The position numbers were made by a program, and so were the translations under genes. 64,000 bases of DNA from RPQJ01 sp963754535 (GTDB lineage: Bacteria; Pseudomonadota; Gammaproteobacteria; Steroidobacterales; Steroidobacteraceae): NCBI GenBank assembly GCA_963754535.1, contig CAVWGG010000016.1:1-64000 (forward strand). Direction: 5' to 3'. The first letter of the stretch is position 1; every line of letters begins with the position of its first letter. Below the pieces are notes generated by a model that was not told where the DNA came from, made no database searches, and worked only from the letters and a program-made list of their open reading frames with translations. Below, in pieces: positions 55,081 to 63,087 of the stretch.

Positions 55081-55710
55081 ATGCACGGTTTTGCTAGTCT
55101 CGAAGCACGCGCCGGCCGTTATGCAGGCAATGCATCCCGTGAGCACGGGGAGGATCGACTGGACGCAGCGCAGGTTCGCGAGCTTGACCGGTTCCTGGCC
55201 GGGGTCGAGCGAAGCGCCTTCCGGATCGCCCAGTGCGCGCTCCGCGACCCCGACGACGCTCACGACGTCGTGCAGGTAGCGATGCTGCGCCTGGCGCAGA
55301 GCTATGCGGCCCGCCCCGTCGAGGAATGGAAGCCGCTGTTCTACCGGATCCTCTACAACGGCATCCGGGACCTGCAGCGTCGCCACGGTGTACGGCGGCG
55401 GTTTTTCGGGTGGCTGCCCGGTGCCTCCCGGCACGATGACGAGGCCGGCGAGGATCCGCTCGAGCAGGTCCCCGATAACGCTCCCGAGCCCGTGCAGCAG
55501 CTCGCCACGGACGAGGCCATGCAGCACCTGGACCACGCTCTGCGTCGGTTGCCGGCACGACAGTTCGAGGCGTTCTCGTTGCGCTGCCTCGAAGGACTCG
55601 ACGTGGCGGCTACGGCGGTCGCGATGGGCTGCAGCGAGGGCAGCGTGAAGACACACTATTTCCGCGCGTTGCGGGCGCTGCGCGCTGAACTTGCCGAGGT
55701 ACGGACATGA
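55081..55710 (+). CDS. ECF RNA polymerase sigma factor
   Basis: 209 residues. Region 2 includes RELDRFLAGVERSAFRIAQC and DPDDAHDVVQVAMLRLAQSY; region 4 includes LRRLPARQFEAFSLRCLEGL and AVAMGCSEGSVKTHYFRALR, the helix-turn-helix that reads the -35 element. ATGs at 54982, 55048 and 55051 are also in frame; 55081 is chosen because homology begins soon after. It is translationally coupled to the next gene (ATGA). The upstream 280 bp is AT-rich and probably autoregulated. Confidence 0.82.
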   Translation: MHGFASLEARAGRYAGNASREHGEDRLDAAQVRELDRFLAGVERSAFRIAQCALRDPDDAHDVVQVAMLRLAQSYAARPVEEWKPLFYRILYNGIRDLQRRHGVRRRFFGWLPGASRHDDEAGEDPLEQVPDNAPEPVQQLATDEAMQHLDHALRRLPARQFEAFSLRCLEGLDVAATAVAMGCSEGSVKTHYFRALRALRAELAEVRT

Positions 55711-56117
55711 GCGACCAGCCTGACGACCGTGACGATACCGAGCTGGAGCGGCATGCGCGGAGTGTGTTCCAGGCCAGCGTCGACGAACTCGACGCGGCCA
55801 CGCTCTCGCGTCTCAACCGTTCGCGGCAGCAGGCGCTCGCTGCGGCCAGGGGACGCAACCGCGCGGGATGGCGGTGGACGGCCTGGGCGCCCGTGGGCGC
55901 GCTCGCTGCCGGCGTGCTGGCCGCGGCACTGCTGCTGCGCTCGCCTGCGGAGACGGGTGCACCGGTGCAGGTTGCTGCCACTCCAGCGAGCGCCGACGTC
56001 CAGCAGGACCCACTCGAACTGCTCACTGCGGGCGAAGACCTCGATCTCGCCACCGAAGCGGACCTCGAGTTCTACGCCTGGGTCGAGATCGAAACCGCTG
56101 ACGACGGTGTGGGCTGA
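55707..56117 (+). CDS. Single-span membrane protein, candidate anti-sigma factor
   Basis: 136 residues. A cytoplasmic acidic and helical N-terminal half (ELERHARSVFQASVDELDAA, LNRSRQQALAAARG) precedes one hydrophobic helix (WAPVGALAAGVLAAALLL) and an acidic periplasmic tail. The start overlaps the sigma stop. No zinc-binding anti-sigma motif (HXXXCXXC) is present. The role is assigned only from position and topology. Confidence 0.55.
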   Translation: MSDQPDDRDDTELERHARSVFQASVDELDAATLSRLNRSRQQALAAARGRNRAGWRWTAWAPVGALAAGVLAAALLLRSPAETGAPVQVAATPASADVQQDPLELLTAGEDLDLATEADLEFYAWVEIETADDGVG

Positions 56118-56118
56118 G

Positions 56119-56406
56119 ATGCCGACACGCCGCCGCACACGCACGCATTCGAAGCTCGTCCTGCTGCTCGCGACGATGGCCGCGGGCGGTGCGGCGATCG
56201 CAGCGGACGCACTGCAGTTACCCGACGACTTCCTGGAATACCTCGGCAGCTGGGAAGCGGACGATGCCGACTGGCTGGTGGCGAACGCTGCGGCCGTTGC
56301 AGCCGCCGCAACGGCAAGCGGTACGGCCCCGCCGCGGCCAAGCCCGACGATGACTGAAAAGCGCGGTGCGGCTCAATCGCCCGCGACGACGGAGCACAAG
56401 CCATGA
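56119..56406 (+). CDS. Small secreted protein in sigma operon
   Basis: 95 residues with a signal-like N-terminus (SKLVLLLATMAAGGAAIAA), then ALQLPDDFLEYLGSWEADDADW and a Pro/Thr-rich end. It starts one base after the previous stop, and its stop overlaps the start of the DUF3106 gene (ATGA). No family recognised. Tight coupling indicates a real gene. Confidence 0.6.
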   Translation: MPTRRRTRTHSKLVLLLATMAAGGAAIAADALQLPDDFLEYLGSWEADDADWLVANAAAVAAAATASGTAPPRPSPTMTEKRGAAQSPATTEHKP

Positions 56407-56981
56407 ACACCACGACCTCCCGACCCGTCGCGGCCCTGCTCGTGACCGCGTGCCTGCTGTGGCTGGCGCCAGTCGCCAGTCATGCGGCGAATCCATCAGC
56501 CACGGCGACTGCCAAGGATGCAGCGCCAGCGGCCGGCGTGCCGTGGTCACAACTCGCGCCGGAGCAACAGCAGGTGCTCGAGCCGTATCGCGAGCGCTGG
56601 AACCAGTTGCCGCCGGGGCGGCAGCAGGCGATCGCGCGTGGCGCCGAGCGCTGGCAGCAGATGACGCCGGAGCAGCAAGCCCAGGCGCAGCAGCGGTTCC
56701 AGCAGTGGCAGAGCCTGCCGCCGCCGGAGCGGCAGAAAGCGCGTCAGCGTTACCAGCAGTTCCGCGACTTGCCGCCCGAGGATCAGCAGCGATTGCGCGA
56801 GGCGTTCCACAAGTACCAGTCGTTGCCGCCCGAGCAGCGTGAGCAACTGCGTGACCGCTGGCAGGACATGACGCCCGAGCAGCGGCAGAAGATGAAGGAG
56901 CGCTGGAAGAACGCGACGCCGGAACAGCGCGAGAGGATGAGGCAGCGCCAGCAGGATAGACCGGAGCGTGGCGCGTCCTGA
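56403..56981 (+). CDS. Periplasmic DUF3106 repeat protein
   Basis: 192 residues with signal peptide (ALLVTACLLWLAPVASHA). From residue 45 on, six imperfect 19-21-residue repeats occur, each with the core LPPEQRQ/MTPEQQ followed by a basic helix (for example WQSLPPPERQKARQRYQQF and YQSLPPEQREQLRDRWQDM). DUF3106 proteins are periplasmic and resemble CpxP-like LTXXQ helical repeats; their function is unknown. It ends the sigma-factor operon, suggesting an envelope-stress output or feedback protein. Confidence 0.75.
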   Translation: MNTTTSRPVAALLVTACLLWLAPVASHAANPSATATAKDAAPAAGVPWSQLAPEQQQVLEPYRERWNQLPPGRQQAIARGAERWQQMTPEQQAQAQQRFQQWQSLPPPERQKARQRYQQFRDLPPEDQQRLREAFHKYQSLPPEQREQLRDRWQDMTPEQRQKMKERWKNATPEQRERMRQRQQDRPERGAS

Positions 56982-57031
56982 GCGCGATTCTCCTCGTCGA
57001 TCACCGCGGAGCGCGGCTACGAGGGTGCTGC

Positions 57032-57253
57032 TTTCGCCGTCGAGAGCGGGGACTTGCGGTGGACACCGTGTCGAACGCCGCAGCTCGAGCGCAGGTGCGA
57101 AGCGGCACCGCCGTCTTGCCGCTGCTGCGCTGCCACCATCGCTTCGCGCCCGCTCGAGCAAGGATCGCCGTGAATCGTGCGGGTCCTCCGCGCGATTCAC
57201 GAAGCGCGTGAGACCCCGGTGTCCGCCGCAAGTCCCCGCTCTCGACGGCGAAA
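57032..57253. repeat. Large imperfect palindrome between convergent genes
   Basis: Arms at 57032-57068 and 57217-57253 are complementary over 37 bases with one mismatch (core TTTCGCCGTCGAGAGC). Inside are a second inverted pair GCTCGAGCG/CGCTCGAGC (57083-57091, 57151-57159) and a hairpin with 14-base arms, one mismatch, at 57169-57182/57188-57201. Weaker complementarity extends outward to about 57000 and 57290. It fills the 343-bp gap between the DUF3106 gene and pntB; no gene is seen in it. Confidence 0.8.
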
Positions 57254-57324
57254 ATGCCGGCACACGCGACTCGCTCCGCCGCGAGTGATCGGCCAATCTC
57301 GCCCAGCCGTGCCAGGGAACGACC

Positions 57325-58737
57325 TCAGCTCTTGAGCGCGACCAGCACCTCGTCGAGCATCTTCTTCGCGTCGCCGAACAGCATCCGGTTGTTCTCCTTG
57401 TAGAACAGCGGATTGTCGACGCCGGCGTAGCCCGAGGCCATCGAGCGCTTCATCACGATCGAGGTCTTCGACTTCCACACCTGCAGCACCGGCATGCCGG
57501 CGATGGGGCTGGTCGGATCCTCCTCGGCCGCCGGGTTCACGATGTCGTTGGCGCCGATGACCATCGTGACGTCGGTGCCCGGGAAGTCGTCGTTCAGTTC
57601 GTCCATCTCGAGCACGATGTCGTAAGGCACCTTGGCTTCGGCGAGCAGCACGTTCATGTGGCCCGGCATGCGGCCCGCGACCGGGTGAATGCCGAAGCGC
57701 ACGTTGACGCCCTTCTCGCGCAGGAACTTCGTGATCTCGTAAACGGTGTGCTGCGCCTGCGCGACTGCCATGCCGTACCCCGGCACGATGATCACGTTCT
57801 TCGAGCTGCGCAGCAGTTCGGCCGTCTCGACCGAGCTGATCGGAATCACTTCACCGGCCGGCTGCGCACCCGCTGCGGCCGGCGTGGTGCCGCCGCCCGT
57901 GCCGAAGCCGCCTGCAATGACGCTGATGAAGTTGCGGTTCATCGCGCGGCACATGATGTACGACAGGATTGCGCCCGACGAACCGACGAGTGCGCCGGTC
58001 ACGATCAGCAGGTCGTTCGCGAGCATGAACCCCGTCGCGGCCGCGGCCCAGCCAGAGTAGCTGTTGAGCATCGAGACCACGACCGGCATGTCGGCGCCGC
58101 CGATTGCCATCACCATGTGGATGCCGAAGAGCAGCGCAATCACCGTCATCACGACCAGCGGCATCATTCCCGCGCTGATGTCGTGCGCGTTCAGGAACTG
58201 CACGCCGAAGAAGATCACGCCGAGCAGGCCGGCGAGATTGAGCCAGTGGCGTGCCGGCAGCAGCATCGGCTTGCCGCCGATCTTGCCGTTCAGCTTGCCG
58301 AACGCGATCAGCGAACCCGAGAACGTCACGGCGCCGATGAGGATGCCGATGTAGATCTCGACTTCGTGAATGGCCTTCTCGGCCTCCGTCGGGAATACCG
58401 TCGACGTGTCGACGTAGCTGGCGAAGCCCACGAGGCACGCCGCGAGGCCCACGAGGCTGTGCATCAGCGCGACCAGTTCCGGCATCTGCGTCATCTGCAC
58501 TTTTCTGGCCGCGTACAGGCCGATCGATCCGCCCACCAGCAGCGCGCCGACGATGTACGGAATGCCGGCGAGCGTGACGCGCGGGCCGAACACCGTCGCG
58601 ATCACGGCGATTGCCATGCCGACCATGCCGTACAGGTTGCCGCGTCGCGAGGACTCCGGGTTGGAGAGGCCGCCGAGGCTCAGGATGAACAGGATGATGG
58701 CGGCGATGTAGGCCATCGTTGCGATATTTGCGGTCAT
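57325..58737 (-). CDS. pntB: NAD(P) transhydrogenase beta subunit
   Basis: 470 residues. Nine hydrophobic helices in the first 280 residues (YIAAIILFILSLGGLSNP, LVGLAACLVGFASYVDT) precede an alanine-rich linker and the NADP(H)-binding domain (VIIVPGYGMAVAQAQHTVYEI, FGIHPVAGRMPGHMNVLLAEA, DVTMVIGANDIVNPAA). PntB with PntA uses the proton motive force to reduce NADP+ with NADH. It follows pntA by 12 bases. Confidence 0.93.
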   Translation of the reverse strand: MTANIATMAYIAAIILFILSLGGLSNPESSRRGNLYGMVGMAIAVIATVFGPRVTLAGIPYIVGALLVGGSIGLYAARKVQMTQMPELVALMHSLVGLAACLVGFASYVDTSTVFPTEAEKAIHEVEIYIGILIGAVTFSGSLIAFGKLNGKIGGKPMLLPARHWLNLAGLLGVIFFGVQFLNAHDISAGMMPLVVMTVIALLFGIHMVMAIGGADMPVVVSMLNSYSGWAAAATGFMLANDLLIVTGALVGSSGAILSYIMCRAMNRNFISVIAGGFGTGGGTTPAAAGAQPAGEVIPISSVETAELLRSSKNVIIVPGYGMAVAQAQHTVYEITKFLREKGVNVRFGIHPVAGRMPGHMNVLLAEAKVPYDIVLEMDELNDDFPGTDVTMVIGANDIVNPAAEEDPTSPIAGMPVLQVWKSKTSIVMKRSMASGYAGVDNPLFYKENNRMLFGDAKKMLDEVLVALKS

Positions 58738-58749
58738 GCTTGCGGCCCC

Positions 58750-60342
58750 TTACTTCCGGAACATCGCGAGCATGCGACGCGTGACGGCGAAGCCGCCGAA
58801 CATGTTGATCGCGGTGAGCGTGAGCGCCACGACGGCGAGCGCGAGAATTGCCGCGCCCGGACGTCCCTCGGTCAACTCACCGAGCGGCGGCGCCACCTGC
58901 ACCAGTGCGCCGATCGCGATGATGCTGGAGATCGCGTTCGTCACGCTCATGAGCGGCGTGTGCAGCGCCGGCGTGACGTTCCACACCACCATGTAGCCGA
59001 TGAAGCAGGCGAGGATGAACACGGTGAAGTGGGCGAGGAACGAAGCGGGTGCGAAGGCGCCGACCAGCCAGAACAGCAGCGCGCCCACGCCGAACATGAT
59101 CGCGAGGCTCGTGGCCGATGCGGGCTCGCTCGCGCCATGGCCATGGCCGGACTTCTTCGCGGGCGTGGCGGGCGTCGCCGCCTTGGCCTGCGGCGGCGCC
59201 GCCGGGAGCTTGAGCGGAGGCGGCGGCCAGGTGATGGCGCCCTCCTTGATGACGGTCAGGCCGCGGATGGCGTCGTCGTCCATGTTGACGTTGAGGACGC
59301 CGTCCTTGGTCTTGCAGAGTTCCTCGGTCACGCGCAGCAGGTTGGTCGAGTACAGGGTCGATGCCTGCTTGGCCAGGCGGCTGACCAGGTCGGTGTAGCC
59401 GATGATGGTGACACCGTGGCGGACCACGGCCTCGCCGGGCACGGTGAGTTCGCAGTTGCCGCCCTGCTCGCCGGCCATGTCGACGATGACGCTGCCGGGC
59501 TTCATGCTCTGCACCATCTCGGCGGTGATGAGCTTGGGCGCTGGCTTGCCCGGAATCAGGGCAGTGGTGATGATGATGTCCGCTTCCCTGGCCTGCTTGG
59601 CATACATCTCGCGCTGGGCCTGCTGGAAGCCCTCGCTCATTACCTTGGCGTAGCCACCGCCGCCGGAGCCTTCTTCCTCGTAGTCGACCTTGACGAATTC
59701 GCCGCCCAGCGACACGACCTGGTCGGCCACCTCGGCGCGCGTGTCGTTGGCGCGCACGATGGCGCCCAGGTTGGCAGCCGTGCCGATGGCCGCCAGGCCG
59801 GCGACACCGGCGCCGGCGACGAAGACCTTGGCGGGCGGGATCTTGCCGGCAGCGGTGACCTGGCCGTTGAAGAACCGGCCGAAGGCGTTGGCAGCCTCGA
59901 TCACGGCGCGGTAACCGCTGATGCTGGCCATGGAGGTGAGCGCGTCCATCTTCTGGGCGCGGGAGAGCTGGCGCGGCAAGGAGTCGATGGCCAGCACGGT
60001 GAGCTTGCGGTCAGCCAGTTGCTGCATGAGCTGCGGGTTCTGCGCGGGCCAGATGAAGCTGACGAGCGTGCTGCCCGGCTTCATCAGCGCAATCTCCTCT
60101 GGCGCTGGTGCGCGCACCTTGAAGATGATGTCCGCAGCGTCCATCAGCTCCGCGGCGCTGCCGGCGATCTGGGCGCCGGCGGCCTGGTAGGTTTCGTCGC
60201 TGAAGTTGGCGGCTGCCCCGGCGTCGCGTTCGACGCGAACGGCGAAGCCGAGCTTGATCAGCTTTTCGACCACTTCCGGAACGGCGGCAACACGTTTTTC
60301 GCCGGCGTAGGTTTCGCGCGGCACTCCGATCGTTAGCGACAT
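58750..60342 (-). CDS. pntA: NAD(P) transhydrogenase alpha subunit
   Basis: 530 residues. The NAD(H)-binding domain (IGVPRETYAGEKRVAAVPE, KVFVAGAGVAGLAAIGTA, DALTSMASISGYRAVIEAA) is followed by a Pro/Ala linker and four membrane helices (FLAHFTVFILACFIGYMVVW). The single-chain form combines what some organisms split into PntAA and PntAB. ATG 60342 is preferred over ATG 60354, which abuts the GGGGAGG ribosome-binding sequence too closely. Confidence 0.92.
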   Translation of the reverse strand: MSLTIGVPRETYAGEKRVAAVPEVVEKLIKLGFAVRVERDAGAAANFSDETYQAAGAQIAGSAAELMDAADIIFKVRAPAPEEIALMKPGSTLVSFIWPAQNPQLMQQLADRKLTVLAIDSLPRQLSRAQKMDALTSMASISGYRAVIEAANAFGRFFNGQVTAAGKIPPAKVFVAGAGVAGLAAIGTAANLGAIVRANDTRAEVADQVVSLGGEFVKVDYEEEGSGGGGYAKVMSEGFQQAQREMYAKQAREADIIITTALIPGKPAPKLITAEMVQSMKPGSVIVDMAGEQGGNCELTVPGEAVVRHGVTIIGYTDLVSRLAKQASTLYSTNLLRVTEELCKTKDGVLNVNMDDDAIRGLTVIKEGAITWPPPPLKLPAAPPQAKAATPATPAKKSGHGHGASEPASATSLAIMFGVGALLFWLVGAFAPASFLAHFTVFILACFIGYMVVWNVTPALHTPLMSVTNAISSIIAIGALVQVAPPLGELTEGRPGAAILALAVVALTLTAINMFGGFAVTRRMLAMFRK

Positions 60343-60412
60343 AGGTTCTGGCATCCTCCCCGCAACCCGGACGCGGCTAAGCCGCTGCCGTGAAAGGGAT
60401 ATTTTGGATAGT

Positions 60413-60433
60413 CACGGCTTCAAAACAGCCGTG
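60413..60433. promoter_or_regulatory. Hairpin in HNH gene leader
   Basis: CACGGCT and AGCCGTG form a perfect 7-bp stem around a 7-base loop, between the divergent pntA and HNH genes. It sits in the leader if the HNH gene begins at 60467. It may be an operator or RNA structure; evidence is limited to symmetry. Confidence 0.25.
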
Positions 60434-60466
60434 GATTATTGCACAACAGTGCCGTATCTTCACTGG

Positions 60467-61093
60467 ATGCGCGCGCTTTCGCAGTACGCACTTTCGCAGG
60501 AAGTCCTGCGGACGGACGTCTCGGGCATGCCCCTGGAGTGGATCGACTACCGCGATGCGGTCCGGTTGCACTTCATGGGACAGGTCGCCTACGCGTTCGG
60601 CCAAACCCTCTTCTCGCTGCGAGGTGGCGTCAGCGCGCGCACCGGCGAGCGAACCATCGTCAAGGTGAGTTCGATCGTGGCGACGATCGGCCACAGCCAC
60701 AACCCGGGCAACCGTCACCACGGCTACGTGCCGCCGCTCAACAACGAGACCTTGTTCCGGCGCGACGCGCATCTGTGCATGTATTGCGCCCAGCGCTTTC
60801 CGACGGGCCAGCTCTCGCGGGACCACGTCACGCCCATTTCCCGCGGCGGACAGGACACCTGGAACAACGTCGTCACGGCCTGCCGGCGCTGCAACAACCT
60901 CAAGGCCTGGCGCACCCCCGAGCAGGCGAAGCTGCAGCTGATCGCCGTACCGTTCACGCCGAGCTACGCGGAGTACATCTACCTGAAGGGCCGGCGCGTG
61001 CTGGCCGACCAGATGGAGTACCTGCTGGCGCACTTTCCGCGGTCGAGCCCGCTTCATGCCAGGTTACGGCAGGGCGCTGCCGCGGGCGGCTAG
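60467..61093 (+). CDS. HNH endonuclease family protein
   Basis: 208 residues from ATG 60467 (MRALSQYALS). The HNH module has CMYCAQRF, LSRDHVTPISRGG (catalytic DH), WNNVVTACRRCNNLKAWRTP and a typical trailing segment (PFTPSYAEYIYLKGRRVLAD). The paired CXXC cysteines form the zinc knuckle. The N-terminal domain (PLEWIDYRDAVRLHFMGQVAY) is shared by a chromosomal family widespread in Proteobacteria, not linked to restriction or introns. Another ATG at 60404 is in frame but precedes the conserved region. Confidence 0.8.
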   Translation: MRALSQYALSQEVLRTDVSGMPLEWIDYRDAVRLHFMGQVAYAFGQTLFSLRGGVSARTGERTIVKVSSIVATIGHSHNPGNRHHGYVPPLNNETLFRRDAHLCMYCAQRFPTGQLSRDHVTPISRGGQDTWNNVVTACRRCNNLKAWRTPEQAKLQLIAVPFTPSYAEYIYLKGRRVLADQMEYLLAHFPRSSPLHARLRQGAAAGG

Positions 61094-61154
61094 CTGCAAG
61101 CAACCGATCCGGGACCTGTCCCCGAGCTTGGAAAGGCAGGCACTCGCTTCAATG

Positions 61155-61234
61155 CAAGCAACCGATCCGAGGCCTTCCCCCGAGCTTGGAAAGGCAGACA
61201 CGCGCTCGGGGGAAGGCCTCGGATCGGTCGCTTG
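61155..61234. repeat. Left long hairpin of the array
   Basis: Arms 61155-61184 and 61205-61234 pair over 30 bases with one mismatch, enclosing the 20-base loop CTTGGAAAGGCAGACACGCG. The loop is the exact reverse complement of the loop in the hairpin at 61439-61516, while the arms of the two hairpins differ. Confidence 0.92.
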
Positions 61235-61438
61235 TAGTGCTCGGCACCTGAGCAAGTTTTCCGCCGAGCCGGAAAACTTGCACGGTGCACGCAGCGCCCA
61301 CCGGATCCGGCGTCGAGTGCGGCCTCGATCGCGCCGCTCCGGTGTGCCGCCATCGGTGATCGTGGCCACCCCTAGCAGGCTGCATGCGCCGTGCGGATTC
61401 TCGGGCCCGGGCGAGAATCCGTTCAGGCGCTGATGCGT

Positions 61439-61516
61439 AAACGGTCGATCCGGCACCTTTCCTCGAGCGCGTGTCTGCCTTTCCAAGCTCGGGGAAAGGT
61501 GCCGGATCGACCGTTT
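61439..61516. repeat. Right long hairpin of the array
   Basis: Arms 61439-61467 and 61488-61516 pair over 29 bases with one mismatch. The loop (61468-61487) is CGCGTGTCTGCCTTTCCAAG, the complement of the left hairpin loop, so the two are the same module in opposite orientation with unrelated stems. Confidence 0.92.
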
Positions 61517-61606
61517 GCAGCCTGTGCACGTCTGCCTTTCCGCTCGCCCGGATAAATCCCGGTACGAACGCCACACTGCCGTCCGCTCATGCCGGCGACT
61601 GCGCCC

Positions 61607-61633
61607 ATAAAAAAAGGCGCCGATGGCGCCTTT
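61607..61633 (-). terminator. Rho-independent terminator, minus strand
   Basis: Arms 61613-61621 and 61625-61633 (AAAGGCGCC/GGCGCCTTT) with a 3-base loop; the A run at 61607-61613 gives a T tail on the minus strand. It would end transcripts coming from the LysR gene. Confidence 0.75.
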
Positions 61634-61682
61634 AATCATTACAGGTCAGTGACATGGCCGAGTGGTAAGCCGGTCTTCCGAC

Positions 61683-61733
61683 TCACCCCTTCCTGCCCTT
61701 CCGGGCCTTCCTCACCTTCCTGTCCTTCCTCAA
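61683..61733. repeat. Polypyrimidine CTTCCTGCC-like repeat
   Basis: Degenerate tandem CTTCCTNNC units; the complement contains GGAAGGGCAGGAAG, the same motif as the minisatellite at 38024-38070. No gene is seen in 61634-61956. Confidence 0.6.
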
Positions 61734-61739
61734 CCAAAT

Positions 61740-61850
61740 AACTTGCCGGGTGGCGTGGGGGAGCAGGGGGAGTGCGTCCCAGACCACCCAGCAAGTTCCG
61801 ACGGGTTCATGTGGCGGGGGTCGCAGGGGGAGTGCACCCCAGAGCCACAT
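61740..61850. repeat. Two REP-like hairpins sharing a loop
   Basis: Hairpin one pairs 61740-61753 with 61784-61797 (13 of 14 bases); hairpin two pairs 61809-61815 with 61844-61850 (7 of 7). Both enclose GCAGGGGGAGTGC (61763-61775, 61823-61835) and a following CCCAGA, while their stems are unrelated. The layout repeats the logic of the array at 61.1-61.5 kb. Confidence 0.75.
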
Positions 61851-61956
61851 CTGTGAAGCCGCTGGACGGTTTTGAGACTACGTCTGATGCTGCAGTGCGA
61901 CAAACGAAGTTTCATCAATCGATGAATGACCTTTCGTCACCCTCCGGCATTCGGAG

Positions 61957-62868
61957 TCAGGCCGGAACCTGGAATTGCTCGATCGACCACGCGACCAGCG
62001 CGCGGACTTCCGAACGCTCGAAATCGCCGCGCCGCGCCACGAGGTAATACGCCTCGTCGCCGAGCAGGTCGAACCCCTGGATGTGCACCAGCGCGCCGCG
62101 TTCGAACCATGGCTGGCAGACGATCGAGGGCACCAGCGCGATCCCGCCATCGCGCTCCGCGGCGCGGGCGACGGCGACCATGTTGTCGAATTCGATCACG
62201 TTGCTGACCCGGCGCAGGTCGAGCCCGACCTGGTTGAGCCACAGGTCCCAGACGTCGTTGCGGAAGCTGCGATGCATGATCAGGGTCTGGCCGTCGAACG
62301 CGAGAGCGTTCTTCTTGCCGGCCATGGAACTGGCGACTTTCGGCGACGCGGCCGCCACCAGCCGCAAGGGCATGAGGCGAACGGCTTCGATGTCCCCGCC
62401 GGCGGGCGGGGTACCCGACAGGACGATCGAGACGTCCGTGAACCCCGAATGCTGTCCAGGTCGCGGGTCGTGCGTGTCGACCTGGATGTCGATGCCAGGG
62501 TGGCGGGCGTGGAAGTCGGGCAGTCGTGGCGCGAACAGTTCGCTGGCGAAGAACGGCGGCATCACGACCGTCAACTGGCGCCTGGCGCCCGACGTGTTCC
62601 GCGTGCGTTCGATGGCCGCGCCCAACGCACCCAGGGCGGGCTCCAGGTCATCCAGCAGTTGCCGTCCGACGGGCGTCAGCACCACGGAACGCGTCCGCCG
62701 CTGGAACAGGGTGACGCCGAGCTGCTCCTCGAGTTCCTTGACCTGGTGACTGACAGCCGAAGGCGTCAGCGACAGGCGGTCTGCCGCATCCTTGAAACTC
62801 GAGTGGCGAGCCGCGAGACAGAAAGCTCGCAGCAGCCGCAAAGGCGGCGTCCTGATCTGGGCAACCAT
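61957..62868 (-). CDS. LysR-family regulator (GcvA-like)
   Basis: 303 residues from ATG 62868 (MVAQIRTPPLRLLRAFCLAA); an ATG eleven codons upstream is possible. The winged helix is HSSFKDAADRLSLTPSAVSHQVKELEEQLG with LFQRRTRSVVLTPVG, close to GcvA-type regulators. The effector domain begins RQLTVVMPPFFASELFAPRL. Target genes cannot be inferred: neighbours on both sides face toward or run with it and the closest upstream gene is a GNAT enzyme. Confidence 0.85.
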   Translation of the reverse strand: MVAQIRTPPLRLLRAFCLAARHSSFKDAADRLSLTPSAVSHQVKELEEQLGVTLFQRRTRSVVLTPVGRQLLDDLEPALGALGAAIERTRNTSGARRQLTVVMPPFFASELFAPRLPDFHARHPGIDIQVDTHDPRPGQHSGFTDVSIVLSGTPPAGGDIEAVRLMPLRLVAAASPKVASSMAGKKNALAFDGQTLIMHRSFRNDVWDLWLNQVGLDLRRVSNVIEFDNMVAVARAAERDGGIALVPSIVCQPWFERGALVHIQGFDLLGDEAYYLVARRGDFERSEVRALVAWSIEQFQVPA

Positions 62869-63087
62869 GTTCGTTCCGTTCGTTTCGCAAGAGACGGGCA
62901 ACTTGCGTGCCAGTCGGAACGAATTGGCTGAAGCCTAAGGAAAACAAAGGGATGCGCGGTGCCGGCAAGCTTCGTCCCCCGCGTGCCAGTTTCCGCGCGC
63001 ACGATTATAGCGCCCGACGACAGGTGACCTGCAGGAACCGTGCACCGTTTCGGGCACCTCCCGCACCCCCGTCGGCGTTGCCTGCCG

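Larger units (their letters stand above)
61093..61551. repeat. Hairpin-array element with conserved inverted loop
   Basis: A 460-bp non-coding region between convergent genes, roughly symmetrical about 61330. On the left a 60-bp unit repeats directly (TGCAAGCAACCGATCCG at 61093 and 61153; CCCGAGCTTGGAAAGGCAG at 61119 and 61179). Long hairpins lie at 61155-61234 and 61439-61516, short ones at 61252-61281 and 61394-61421. Truncated copies of the loop sequence flank both ends (61124-61137 and 61530-61541). ORFs across it simply reflect the repeats. Confidence 0.9.

Noticed and set aside
60467..61093. Homing or restriction endonuclease
   Set aside because: The HNH protein belongs to a common chromosomal family with a conserved N-terminal domain; no methylase, intron or phage gene is near.
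61093..61551. CRISPR array
   Set aside because: Repeats are not evenly spaced by unique spacers, occur in both orientations and form long hairpins; no cas gene is nearby.
61093..61551. Integron attC sites
   Set aside because: No integrase or gene cassettes, and the core RYYYAAC/GTTRRRY pairs are not evident.
61064..61639. Open reading frames on both strands across the hairpin array
   Set aside because: They arise from the repeats themselves, the same peptide words recur in opposite strands, and no ribosome-binding site or domain is present.
61650..61690. tRNA-like start (TGGCCGAGTGGTAA)
   Set aside because: It recalls a D-arm, but no anticodon stem, T-loop or acceptor complement follows.
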